From Lachnospiraceae bacterium (lineage in GTDB: Bacteria; Bacillota; Clostridia; Lachnospirales; Lachnospiraceae), in NCBI GenBank assembly GCA_017483425.1, contig JAFUWM010000277.1:1-6912 (forward strand): 6,912 nt of DNA, written 5' to 3'. The notes below the pieces were generated by a model that ran no database searches, had not been told where the DNA came from, and saw only the letters and a program-made list of their open reading frames with translations. How positions within the stretch are numbered: position 1 is the first letter of the stretch; each line of letters opens with the position of its first letter. Of this stretch, positions 1 to 6,370 are shown one piece after another. The position numbers and the translations under genes were made by a program.

Positions 1-1495
1 AATAAGCCATGAGGTCATGCTCCTCCCTTAAATACGGTATCAGCTCTCCGTATACTATAGTATCAGTATATTCAGGATCTTTCCTGAGACTTATCAGCTT
101 TTTGTAATAATTACAGACAGAATCAGGATCATCTTTCTGGACTGCATAGTTTATCTTTTTGTAATTCGGGTTTACCCGAAGCCACGGCTTTCCCGTCGTA
201 AATCCAGCGTTTTCACCGTCATCCCATTGGAAAGGGGTTCTTGCGTTATCCCTTCCGTATTTTTCTATGAGCTCCAGAGCCTCTTTTTCGCTGTAGCCTG
301 CTTCGACTGCGACCTTATAGGCATCAATGGATGAAATATCATCAACCTCATCTATCGAGCTGACAGGTATATTCTCCATTCCAAGCTCCTGCCCCTGATA
401 TATCCACGGAAGCCCACGCAGCATGAAGTACACTGTAGCCAGAAGCTTCTTACCGGCATCGTCCCTCGCGTATTCAGGCAGATATCTCGATACCCCTCTC
501 GGCTCATCATGGTTTTCTATTATATTGGACAGAAATCCGATATCCCCGATCCTCTGCTGTGCCTTGAAAACACAGTCCTTATAATCATCCGGTGTGATGT
601 CGTAGTTATCCTGCCATCCAAGCTGGCTCTGTCCGAATACAGACTCAGCAAAATCAAACATAGAGCTGAAATGCCCGTCATCTCCTATGAATTCGGGAAG
701 CTCCTCATCCTTTTCATTAAATACCTCACCGACCGTGAACGCATTATGCAAAAGAAAAGTTCTGTCACGAAGCTCTCTCAGGAAAATCCCCACCCCTTTC
801 GCCTCATGAAGCTCATTATGGATAGAGCAGAGACCGTCGGAGCGGTCTGCGGGATAGTCTCTGAACGGGAGCGCCTTTTTTATATTGATTATGGCATCAA
901 GGCGGAAACCGTCGAGTCCTCTGTCAAGCCACCAGTTCACCATTTCGTATATTTCTTCCCTGAGTTCGGGATTTTCCCAGTTCAGATCCGGTTGCTTTTT
1001 GTGGAACACATGAAGATAATAAACATCATCATGTCCCGGAAGCTTATCCCATACGGGTCCTCCGAAATAAGACCGCCAATTGCAGGGAAGCTTTCCGTCT
1101 GTTACTTTTTCTAGATAAAAATATCTGCCGTATCTTCCGTCCGGATCCTCACAGGCCTTTCTGAACCATTCATGCTCATCCGAGCAGTGATTTACGACGA
1201 GATCCATAAGGATATAAAGTCCTCTTTTGTGTGCCTCTTCCAAAAGCCTGTCCATGTCGTCCATAGTCCCGAATCTCGGATCGATCGCACGGTAATCGGC
1301 TATGTCATAGCCCTGATCCGCAAGAGGCGACACATATATAGGCGACAGCCATATGATATCAACCCCAAGATCCTTAAGGTAGTCGAGTTTACTTATTATC
1401 CCCTGCAGATCCCCTATGCCGTCTCCGTTTGAATCGCAGAAGCTCTTAGGATATATCTGATATGCAACCTTATTATGCCACCACTGTTTTTTCAT
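1..1495 (-). CDS. GH13 alpha-glucosidase (oligo-1,6-glucosidase/maltase-like, subfamily 31), 3' end cut off by window edge
   Basis: This is probably a cytoplasmic exo-acting glucosidase that releases glucose from short alpha-glucosides taken up by the cell; there is no signal peptide. The window shows 498 residues, starting MKKQWWHNKVAYQIYPKSF. Family members are near 555-560 residues, so roughly the last 60 (most of the C-terminal beta domain) lie outside. Visible marks, in order: a calcium-loop motif DSNGDGIGD (21-29), GH13 region I DLVVNH (98-103), QPDLN (168-172, typical of the oligo-1,6-glucosidase group), GFRLD with predicted nucleophile Asp200, GEVF with acid/base Glu257, and ENHD with transition-state stabiliser Asp330. 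The segment RDNARTPFQWDD (415-426) is also typical of the group. Ala201 follows the nucleophile; in subfamily 31 Ala or Thr there goes with alpha-1,4 preference and Val with alpha-1,6, so maltase-like activity is more likely (inference). The ATG shares one base with the purC stop (TGATG), and no strong Shine-Dalgarno precedes it, suggesting translational coupling. Trehalose-6-phosphate hydrolase is a less likely alternative. Confidence 0.93.
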   Translation of the reverse strand, partial: MKKQWWHNKVAYQIYPKSFCDSNGDGIGDLQGIISKLDYLKDLGVDIIWLSPIYVSPLADQGYDIADYRAIDPRFGTMDDMDRLLEEAHKRGLYILMDLVVNHCSDEHEWFRKACEDPDGRYGRYFYLEKVTDGKLPCNWRSYFGGPVWDKLPGHDDVYYLHVFHKKQPDLNWENPELREEIYEMVNWWLDRGLDGFRLDAIINIKKALPFRDYPADRSDGLCSIHNELHEAKGVGIFLRELRDRTFLLHNAFTVGEVFNEKDEELPEFIGDDGHFSSMFDFAESVFGQSQLGWQDNYDITPDDYKDCVFKAQQRIGDIGFLSNIIENHDEPRGVSRYLPEYARDDAGKKLLATVYFMLRGLPWIYQGQELGMENIPVSSIDEVDDISSIDAYKVAVEAGYSEKEALELIEKYGRDNARTPFQWDDGENAGFTTGKPWLRVNPNYKKINYAVQKDDPDSVCNYYKKLISLRKDPEYTDTIVYGELIPYLREEHDLMAY

Positions 1496-2361
1496 CAATT
1501 CTTACCCGTAAGTCTGTCGTACGCTTCTTGATACTTCTCTATCGTCCTGTCTATGACATCCTTTGGCAGGTTGTAATCAGAGTCAGGATTAGCCTTAAGC
1601 CAGTCTCTCACATACTGCTTGTCATAGGACGGTTCGGTCTGACCGACGACGTACTCTGATGCCGGCCAGAATCTTGATGAATCCGGAGTAAGCATCTCGT
1701 CCGCCAGAACGACGTTTCCGTCATCATCAAGACCAAATTCAAACTTGGTATCCGCTATGATGATCCCTTTTGACGCAGCATAATCAGCGCATTTTTTGTA
1801 AATCGAGATCGTATAGTCACGGAGCATTTTTGCGTATTCCTCACCGTGGCCGGGAAAATCGCGCTCCAAAACCTCTATGGATCTCTCATAGGAGATATTC
1901 TCGTCGTGCTCTCCAAGCTCAGCCTTTGTAGAAGGCGTGTAAACAGGCTCCGGGAGCTTCTCCGACTCCTTTAATCCCTCCGGAAGTCTGATGCCGCAGA
2001 CAAGTCCGGTTTCTTTGTAGGATTCCCAGCCCGAACCCGTGATATAACCGCGGACTATGCATTCTATCGGGAGCATATCAAGCTTCCTTACGAGCATTGA
2101 CCTTCCCTCAAATCTTTCATTCCTGAAATACTCCGGCATGTCCTTAACATCCGTAGAGATCATATGGTTTGACACTATGTCGCCTGTCATATCGAACCAG
2201 AATTTTGACATCTGTGTCAGGATCTTTCCCTTTCCCGTGACCTCATTTTTTAATATATGGTCAAAGGCCGATATCCTGTCTGTAGCGACAAGTATGAGGC
2301 TCTCGCCTATGTCATATATCTCTCTTACCTTGCCTTCCTTTATGGGACTGTATTCCTGCAT
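1495..2361 (-). CDS. purC: Phosphoribosylaminoimidazole-succinocarboxamide synthase (SAICAR synthase), long form
   Basis: The enzyme makes SAICAR from CAIR, aspartate and ATP in cytosolic de novo purine synthesis. The 288-residue protein is complete. It shows the N-terminal GKVREIYD (10-17) and ATDRISAFD (26-34) ATP-site segments, and both family signatures: LPIECIVRGYITGS (97-110) and IIADTKFEFG (201-210). DEMLTPDSSRFWP follows at 221-233. Its length and internal segments match the long, yeast Ade1-like form rather than the roughly 240-residue form of E. coli and B. subtilis. The start is fixed by a strong AAGGAGGAGG ribosome binding site (2367-2376). The gene stands apart from any other visible purine gene, about 122 nt after the yfhO-like gene, and its stop overlaps the start of the downstream glucosidase by one base. 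Its leader holds one copy of the repeat shared with galU. No purine riboswitch or PurR box is evident. Confidence 0.97.
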   Translation of the reverse strand: MQEYSPIKEGKVREIYDIGESLILVATDRISAFDHILKNEVTGKGKILTQMSKFWFDMTGDIVSNHMISTDVKDMPEYFRNERFEGRSMLVRKLDMLPIECIVRGYITGSGWESYKETGLVCGIRLPEGLKESEKLPEPVYTPSTKAELGEHDENISYERSIEVLERDFPGHGEEYAKMLRDYTISIYKKCADYAASKGIIIADTKFEFGLDDDGNVVLADEMLTPDSSRFWPASEYVVGQTEPSYDKQYVRDWLKANPDSDYNLPKDVIDRTIEKYQEAYDRLTGKN

Positions 2362-2366
2362 TTTTT

Positions 2367-2376
2367 CCTCCTCCTT
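2367..2376 (-). promoter_or_regulatory. purC ribosome binding site
   Basis: On the minus strand the sequence AAGGAGGAGG lies 5 nt (8 nt for the upstream AAGGAGG register) before the purC ATG. Two overlapping AGGAGG registers make this an unusually strong site. It fixes the start codon and contrasts with the weak sites of the overlapping downstream genes in this window. Confidence 0.85.
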
Positions 2377-2390
2377 CTAATTAGCTCTGG

Positions 2391-2465
2391 TTTATTATCT
2401 GACTTACACCGATCGGATGCTGATACCGTAACCGCCTAAAATACAGGCGTAACGGTATCATGCTC
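2391..2465 (-). repeat. Leader repeat copy A with hairpin, upstream of purC
   Basis: This 75-bp block matches the block at 6161-6236 with 5 mismatches and one single-base gap. It contains an imperfect palindrome with arms at 2421-2437 and 2445-2460. The outer stem is 9 bp (TGATACCGT with ACGGTATCA) and the inner stem 5 bp (CGCCT with AGGCG), separated by a small internal loop; the apical loop is 7 nt. Downstream of the hairpin on the minus strand the conserved AGTCAGATAATAAA leads towards the purC ribosome binding site; GATAAT resembles a -10 box, but no convincing -35 lies 16-18 nt upstream. The hairpin has no following T-run, so it does not look like an intrinsic terminator for the preceding yfhO-like gene. 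It may be a leader RNA structure, an operator palindrome or a REP/MITE-like element. The repeat is directly visible; its function is unknown. Confidence 0.88.
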
Positions 2466-2483
2466 TATATTATGTAAATCATA

Positions 2484-5249
2484 TTACATGATCCGTTTTT
2501 GTACCTGATGTATAAGGAACGCTATATATGGTATCAGATAAAGCGCTGTAACGAAAGAGCCAAATATGACACCCAGCACGATAAGCCCGGCCTTATCAGC
2601 TATCGCTGTGGAAACCGGCCTTATCGAAAACACCGCGACAAGCGCAAGGCAGGCAAGGGAAACCATAAGTCCGGGAACAAAGCCTCCCGGCCTGAAAGTC
2701 AGCCGGATATTGTTTTCGCCCTCCTTCAGCGGTATCTCCATAAAGAGATTAGCTGAGTTTATAATGTCTGCTTTTTCTCCGTTCACGACTGCGCTGAAAC
2801 CATCATCATACGCAAGCGGGATAAGGGCAAGCTCCCCTTCTTTCCCTGAGACTTTGATATCCATGCTGCTCCCGCCTGTGGTGATCACGGCATCATCTTC
2901 ACTATAGTATCCGCAGAGCTTATCAAGCTTTTCAATATCCAGCTCATAAAACCTCGTATCCGGGTCATCAGCCCCCTCTATATCAAGCTCTTGATCCTCA
3001 TATATCCCTAAGTATAATACACCCGAATTAAACCATGTCGGATAGGATATGCCCTCCGGATCGCCTATATCCGGCACGGGAATCACATCACCGTTTATAG
3101 TAAGCCTGTCAAACTCACCCTCCCTAAGATAAAGAGCCTTTGTCTGGTTGACATAATACAATCCGCTTTTAATCTCACCGGTTATATCCCTTATTATATC
3201 CCCTTCATCAAGTCCGGTATCCTTTGCGAGCGTCTTATACAGGGCATTTGTCGCGTCATCCACAGTCATATCCGCAAAAGCCCGTCCGGCAAGAGCCGGG
3301 GCTTCAGCATCATCCTTTACTTTCATCACAAATGGAAGCGTGTATTTATTACCAAGCAGGGTATATCTTTCTGCCGTGCCCTCAATCTGAAAGGCCCGAT
3401 CCGTATATAGCTTAGGTTCGCAGGTCAGAGTCTCCGTCACATGGAGCGCCGCATCTGATAACAGCGTCCCCCCGCAGTCAAGTATCCTCATGAAGTGAGC
3501 GCCGTATCCCAGCGCTATAGCTGACTCCATCTGCTCTCCGGGCACAGTATTTGCCCAGCCTCCGACAGTGGCTCTTCTCATTATAAATCCGTAATTAGTA
3601 TTAAGCGTAGTGTCAGGATTTTTGATACGGTCGATCCGGCTTTCCTTTATCCCCAGTCCGTCCTGAAGCTCCTGTGACATGACTATATACTCGCCCGACT
3701 GCTCGGGATCGGATGAAAATTTGTCCGTGAAATGAGGCTGCCCGTATCCGATGTAGGCCGTGACGGCAAGCTCCATTATGAGTACGGGAGCAATATATGC
3801 CGGACGTTTTATCACACACCAGATCACGAAATACACCGCGCAAAGTATGAGCGCGAATACAGTCCACGCCTTAAAAAGCTCCTCAATCTGCCAGGTCTCA
3901 TGATGAATATAAAAAAGAATTATACAGGCGCCGGCCGCTATGACTGCTATGTCGAGAATAAACATCAGCTTTTCATTATGGTTTACATAACTGCGCTTTT
4001 TTTCTGCATTCGCTGTAATTCCCGCTTTCTTTGCGCTTTTATTCGCATTCGGGTTGACATAATCCGAATATCTCGCAGCATCTTCTTCAAATTTTCCCGC
4101 GTAGTACGCCGCCGTGGTCAGAAGAACGATGGGTATCAGATAGCCGCATCTTATAGGATAGTGATAATAGGTTCCCATATGCCAGAGAAGATTCACCGCC
4201 TCAAAGGGTATGAGTGCGCAGGGATACATGCAGAAAAGGAAAAAGAAAACGGCCTGCCTTCTCTCCTTTCTGAATCTTACAAGCCCGGAAAGAAGTATGA
4301 CTATAGCCGCAAGACTTCCCGAAAGCAGCCACCACTTGATATAGTACATATCGGCTCCTATTGCCCAGAGGATCTCATGAAGGGTATCAAAAAGCCCGCC
4401 TGACAGATTGGAATTAAATCTCGAGCTCCTCGTCATCTGCATCGCCGCAGGAAGCAGGATAAACGCCGCAAGTCCGATACCGCCGAAGGTTCCAAGCCCA
4501 AGCCTTGTCGCTGCCCTGCCCCTTACCCTGAGCCTCTCAGTCTTATCTGAATGCTCCGCGCCGCAAAGTACGAATATATATGTCCCGGATACGAGCAGGA
4601 CGAAGATCAGGTTCATGAAAGCCATATAATATCCCAAAGCCGTCATGTAGCCTGTCATCAGAGCATATACAGTCACTGGTCTGGCCCCGATCCATGCTTT
4701 CTCTGCGGCCTTATAGCCATCCATTGTCAGCACATCATGAAGCGTTATGAGATAAAGCGGCATCAGCGCGGCCGTATCGAGGTAAGTAGGTATCGTATAA
4801 TGCGTCAGCGTAAAACCCGTGAGCCCGTACGCGATACTGAAAAGGATCCTGTAGAACCGCGGAACGTTTATTGTTCTCTTAAGAAACAGATCCATGTTGA
4901 ATGCCATAAAAAAAAGATGCATTCCCATGAAAACGGACAGTGATTTCATAACGGCGCTTCTTTTTATAAAAAGGAAAAACAGATTAAAAACCGAGATGTT
5001 CCACTGGATCGAACTCCCCATTGAAAGATTCTGACCCTCATCTATATACCAGGAATAAAAGAGTCCTCCCTTTCCGTGCAGAAAATCCCAGATATGATAA
5101 TAAAGAGGGGCGTTAGTCTGCCCCATATCATAGTAATCAATGCGGAGATTTCCAAAAGGAAATATTCCCTTTGACAGCAAAACCCCCATGAATACCATGA
5201 GGGTAATAAATGCCGGTATGAGCGGTTCCTTTATTCTGACCTTAGTCAT
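2484..5249 (-). CDS. YfhO-family polytopic membrane protein, probable GT-C-type glycosyltransferase
   Basis: The 921-residue protein has an N-terminal half rich in hydrophobic helices. I judge about a dozen by eye, including around 9-27, 103-120, 192-230, 253-270, 308-323, 364-384, 428-447, 462-480 and 483-500. A large hydrophilic domain (about 505-855) follows, then two C-terminal helices (about 858-876 and 886-914). An acidic loop after the first helix (IDYYDMGQTNAPLYYH, 37-52) sits where GT-C enzymes keep catalytic acidic residues. The segments NKYTLPFVM (634-642), IPLAYDDGFSAVVNGEKA (810-827) and IPLKEGENNIRLTFRPGGF (839-857) are typical of YfhO proteins. B. subtilis YfhO is needed for lipoteichoic acid glycosylation, using an undecaprenyl-phosphate-linked sugar; a similar surface-glycosylation role here is inference, and acceptor and sugar are unknown. 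The ATG lies inside the end of galU (8-nt overlap ATGACTAA) with no strong ribosome binding site, implying translational coupling to galU. Confidence 0.88.
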   Translation of the reverse strand: MTKVRIKEPLIPAFITLMVFMGVLLSKGIFPFGNLRIDYYDMGQTNAPLYYHIWDFLHGKGGLFYSWYIDEGQNLSMGSSIQWNISVFNLFFLFIKRSAVMKSLSVFMGMHLFFMAFNMDLFLKRTINVPRFYRILFSIAYGLTGFTLTHYTIPTYLDTAALMPLYLITLHDVLTMDGYKAAEKAWIGARPVTVYALMTGYMTALGYYMAFMNLIFVLLVSGTYIFVLCGAEHSDKTERLRVRGRAATRLGLGTFGGIGLAAFILLPAAMQMTRSSRFNSNLSGGLFDTLHEILWAIGADMYYIKWWLLSGSLAAIVILLSGLVRFRKERRQAVFFFLFCMYPCALIPFEAVNLLWHMGTYYHYPIRCGYLIPIVLLTTAAYYAGKFEEDAARYSDYVNPNANKSAKKAGITANAEKKRSYVNHNEKLMFILDIAVIAAGACIILFYIHHETWQIEELFKAWTVFALILCAVYFVIWCVIKRPAYIAPVLIMELAVTAYIGYGQPHFTDKFSSDPEQSGEYIVMSQELQDGLGIKESRIDRIKNPDTTLNTNYGFIMRRATVGGWANTVPGEQMESAIALGYGAHFMRILDCGGTLLSDAALHVTETLTCEPKLYTDRAFQIEGTAERYTLLGNKYTLPFVMKVKDDAEAPALAGRAFADMTVDDATNALYKTLAKDTGLDEGDIIRDITGEIKSGLYYVNQTKALYLREGEFDRLTINGDVIPVPDIGDPEGISYPTWFNSGVLYLGIYEDQELDIEGADDPDTRFYELDIEKLDKLCGYYSEDDAVITTGGSSMDIKVSGKEGELALIPLAYDDGFSAVVNGEKADIINSANLFMEIPLKEGENNIRLTFRPGGFVPGLMVSLACLALVAVFSIRPVSTAIADKAGLIVLGVIFGSFVTALYLIPYIAFLIHQVQKRIM

Positions 5250-6132
5250 AATCTATCGCCGCGTCAATGTCCTCCGCGAGTTTCTTTATATAAGCCTCAA
5301 GTTTTTCCCTGAGCTCCGGTCTTCTGAGTCCGAACTCTATGCCTGCCTGCAGGAAGCCGACCTTGTCGCCGCAGTCATATCTGTGCCCCTTGAAATCATA
5401 GGCATATACCGCCTGCTCTTTAGCCATGCGCTTCAAGGCATCTGTAAGCTGTATCTCGCCGCCCGCTCCCTTCTCCTGATTCTCCAGGTACCTGAATACA
5501 TCCGGAGTAAGGATATATCTTCCGAGTATCGCGATATCGGACGGCGCTTCATCTACAGACGGCTTCTCCACAAGATCCTTTACCTTGTAAACTCTGTCAT
5601 CCACGAATTTTCCATTTACTATACCGTACTGGAATGTGACCTCATGCGGTACCGTCTGAACTCCCACGATGGAAGCATTATATTCATTATATACATCTAT
5701 CATCTGCTTCAGGGCAGGGGTTTTTGAAACCACCACGTCATCACCGAGCAGTACGGCAAAAGGCTCATGTCCTATAAATTTCTGCGCTGAAAGAACCGCA
5801 TGTCCCAAACCGAGCGGCTTCTTCTGCCTGATGAAGTAAATATTCGCCATCTCGGATATCGACTTGACCATTGCAAGCTCTTCTTCTTTCTGTTTATTCC
5901 CAAGCTCAAGCTCAAGCTCGATCGACCGGTCAAAATGATCCTCTATGGATCCCTTGTTCCTGCCGTTTACTATAACGATATCCTCTATGCCGCTTTTTAC
6001 GGCTTCCTCGATTATATACTGTATGGTAGGCTTATCAACGATAGGCAGCATCTCTTTCGGCTGCGCCTTTGTAGCTGGAAGAAACCTAGTTCCCAATCCT
6101 GCCGCCGGAATGATAGCTTTTCTGATCCCCAT
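5242..6132 (-). CDS. galU: UTP-glucose-1-phosphate uridylyltransferase
   Basis: The cytosolic enzyme converts UTP and glucose-1-phosphate to UDP-glucose and pyrophosphate, supplying sugar donors for surface polymers and galactose use. The 296-residue protein is complete and of usual length. It shows the nucleotide-binding start GLGTRFLPATKAQPKEMLP (12-30), RQKKPLGLGHAV (102-113), GDD (130-132), the sugar-binding KDLVEKP (185-191), GEIQLTD (225-231) and YDCGDK (252-257), all as expected for bacterial GalU/GtaB. A good ribosome binding site, AGGAGG, lies 10 nt before the ATG. A promoter with a perfect TATAAT lies about 136 nt upstream, so the transcript would carry a leader of about 130 nt that includes repeat copy B. 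The gene overlaps the yfhO-like gene by 8 nt, making a two-gene unit that links UDP-glucose supply to a likely membrane glycosyltransferase. A run of three CAAGCT hexamers at 5901-5918 encodes the odd acidic-hydrophobic stretch IELELEL. Confidence 0.97.
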   Translation of the reverse strand: MGIRKAIIPAAGLGTRFLPATKAQPKEMLPIVDKPTIQYIIEEAVKSGIEDIVIVNGRNKGSIEDHFDRSIELELELGNKQKEEELAMVKSISEMANIYFIRQKKPLGLGHAVLSAQKFIGHEPFAVLLGDDVVVSKTPALKQMIDVYNEYNASIVGVQTVPHEVTFQYGIVNGKFVDDRVYKVKDLVEKPSVDEAPSDIAILGRYILTPDVFRYLENQEKGAGGEIQLTDALKRMAKEQAVYAYDFKGHRYDCGDKVGFLQAGIEFGLRRPELREKLEAYIKKLAEDIDAAIDYD

Positions 6133-6142
6133 ACTGCCTTTT

Positions 6143-6150
6143 CCTCCTCT
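6143..6150 (-). promoter_or_regulatory. galU ribosome binding site
   Basis: On the minus strand AGAGGAGG ends 10 nt before the galU ATG. It supports that start codon and occupies the same place relative to the repeat as the purC site does at its locus. The similarity between the two loci continues, with gaps, from the repeat to this site. Confidence 0.8.
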
Positions 6151-6160
6151 AATAACTCTA

Positions 6161-6236
6161 TTTATTATCTGACTCAGTCCGGTCGGATGCTGATACCGTA
6201 ACCGCCTAAAACACAGGCGCTAACGGTATCATGCTC
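6161..6236 (-). repeat. Leader repeat copy B with hairpin, upstream of galU
   Basis: This 76-bp block pairs with copy A at 2391-2465, in the same orientation, and begins 29 nt before the galU start codon (copy A is 30 nt before purC). The hairpin arms are 6191-6207 and 6215-6231. They form a 9-bp outer and a 5-bp inner stem around a 3-by-3 internal loop with one A-T pair; the apical loop is 7 nt. The only indel between copies (C6220) and one mismatch (6212) fall at unpaired positions, and the other four differences lie outside the hairpin at 6175-6182. If the TATAAT promoter at 6268-6273 is used, the hairpin is inside the galU leader RNA. No T-run follows it, which argues against an intrinsic terminator. 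The function is unknown. Confidence 0.88.
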
Positions 6237-6370
6237 CTAATGCAATCACGACCTCTGACTTCTTTGCATTATACTCTGAAAGGCTAAATCACACAATCAA
6301 AAACACCTGAAAAAAGCCTATCATGGAATTGCATGTTACAATTCAGCGCATCAGCTGTCATGAATCCGGA
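6237..6370. other. Intergenic gap between SNF2 gene and repeat copy B
   Basis: Besides the galU promoter, this gap holds a small perfect inverted repeat just after the SNF2 stop (GAATTG at 6326-6331 and CAATTC at 6339-6344, 7-nt loop). A run of six T on the minus strand (6310-6315) follows 10 nt later. Stem weakness and this distance make it a poor intrinsic terminator, though some end to SNF2 transcription is expected here. No coding potential is seen. Confidence 0.4.
6268..6296 (-). promoter_or_regulatory. Candidate sigma-A-type promoter for galU
   Basis: On the minus strand a perfect -10 box TATAAT (6268-6273) is preceded, with exactly 17 nt spacing, by TTGTGT (6291-6296), which matches the TTG half of the -35 consensus. 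The expected start site is near 6261, giving a leader of about 130 nt that contains the repeat hairpin. The -35 is weak, so some activation or moderate strength is possible. This would drive galU and the overlapping yfhO-like gene. Confidence 0.6.

Noticed and set aside
33..44. Third copy of the repeat (TACGGTATCAGC)
   Set aside because: Only 12 bases match the hairpin arm, within the glucosidase coding frame and without the second arm or flanking conserved block; most likely chance.
509..1114. Plus-strand open frame of 201 codons opposite the glucosidase gene
   Set aside because: It is antisense to GH13 catalytic motifs on the minus strand and its translation resembles no protein family; a shadow frame.
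2421..2460. Repeat hairpin as a rho-independent terminator of the upstream gene
   Set aside because: Neither strand has a T-run directly after the stem, and the element continues with conserved sequence up to the ribosome binding site of the next gene.
2462..2497. Promoter for purC in the AT-rich stretch after the yfhO-like stop
   Set aside because: CATAAT (2469-2474) and TATGAT (2479-2484) resemble -10 boxes, but no acceptable -35 hexamer lies 16-18 nt upstream of either.
3732..4403. Plus-strand open frame of 223 codons opposite the yfhO-like gene
   Set aside because: It lies wholly antisense to a well-supported membrane protein gene, with no recognisable domain or ribosome binding site; a shadow frame.
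2391..6236. CRISPR array or phage attachment sites
   Set aside because: There are only two copies, 3.7 kb apart, with no spacers, cas genes, integrase or tRNA gene nearby.
6310..6344. Intrinsic terminator after the SNF2 gene
   Set aside because: The perfect stem is only 6 bp and AT-rich, and the T-run starts 10 nt past its base. It is mentioned only as part of the intergenic description.
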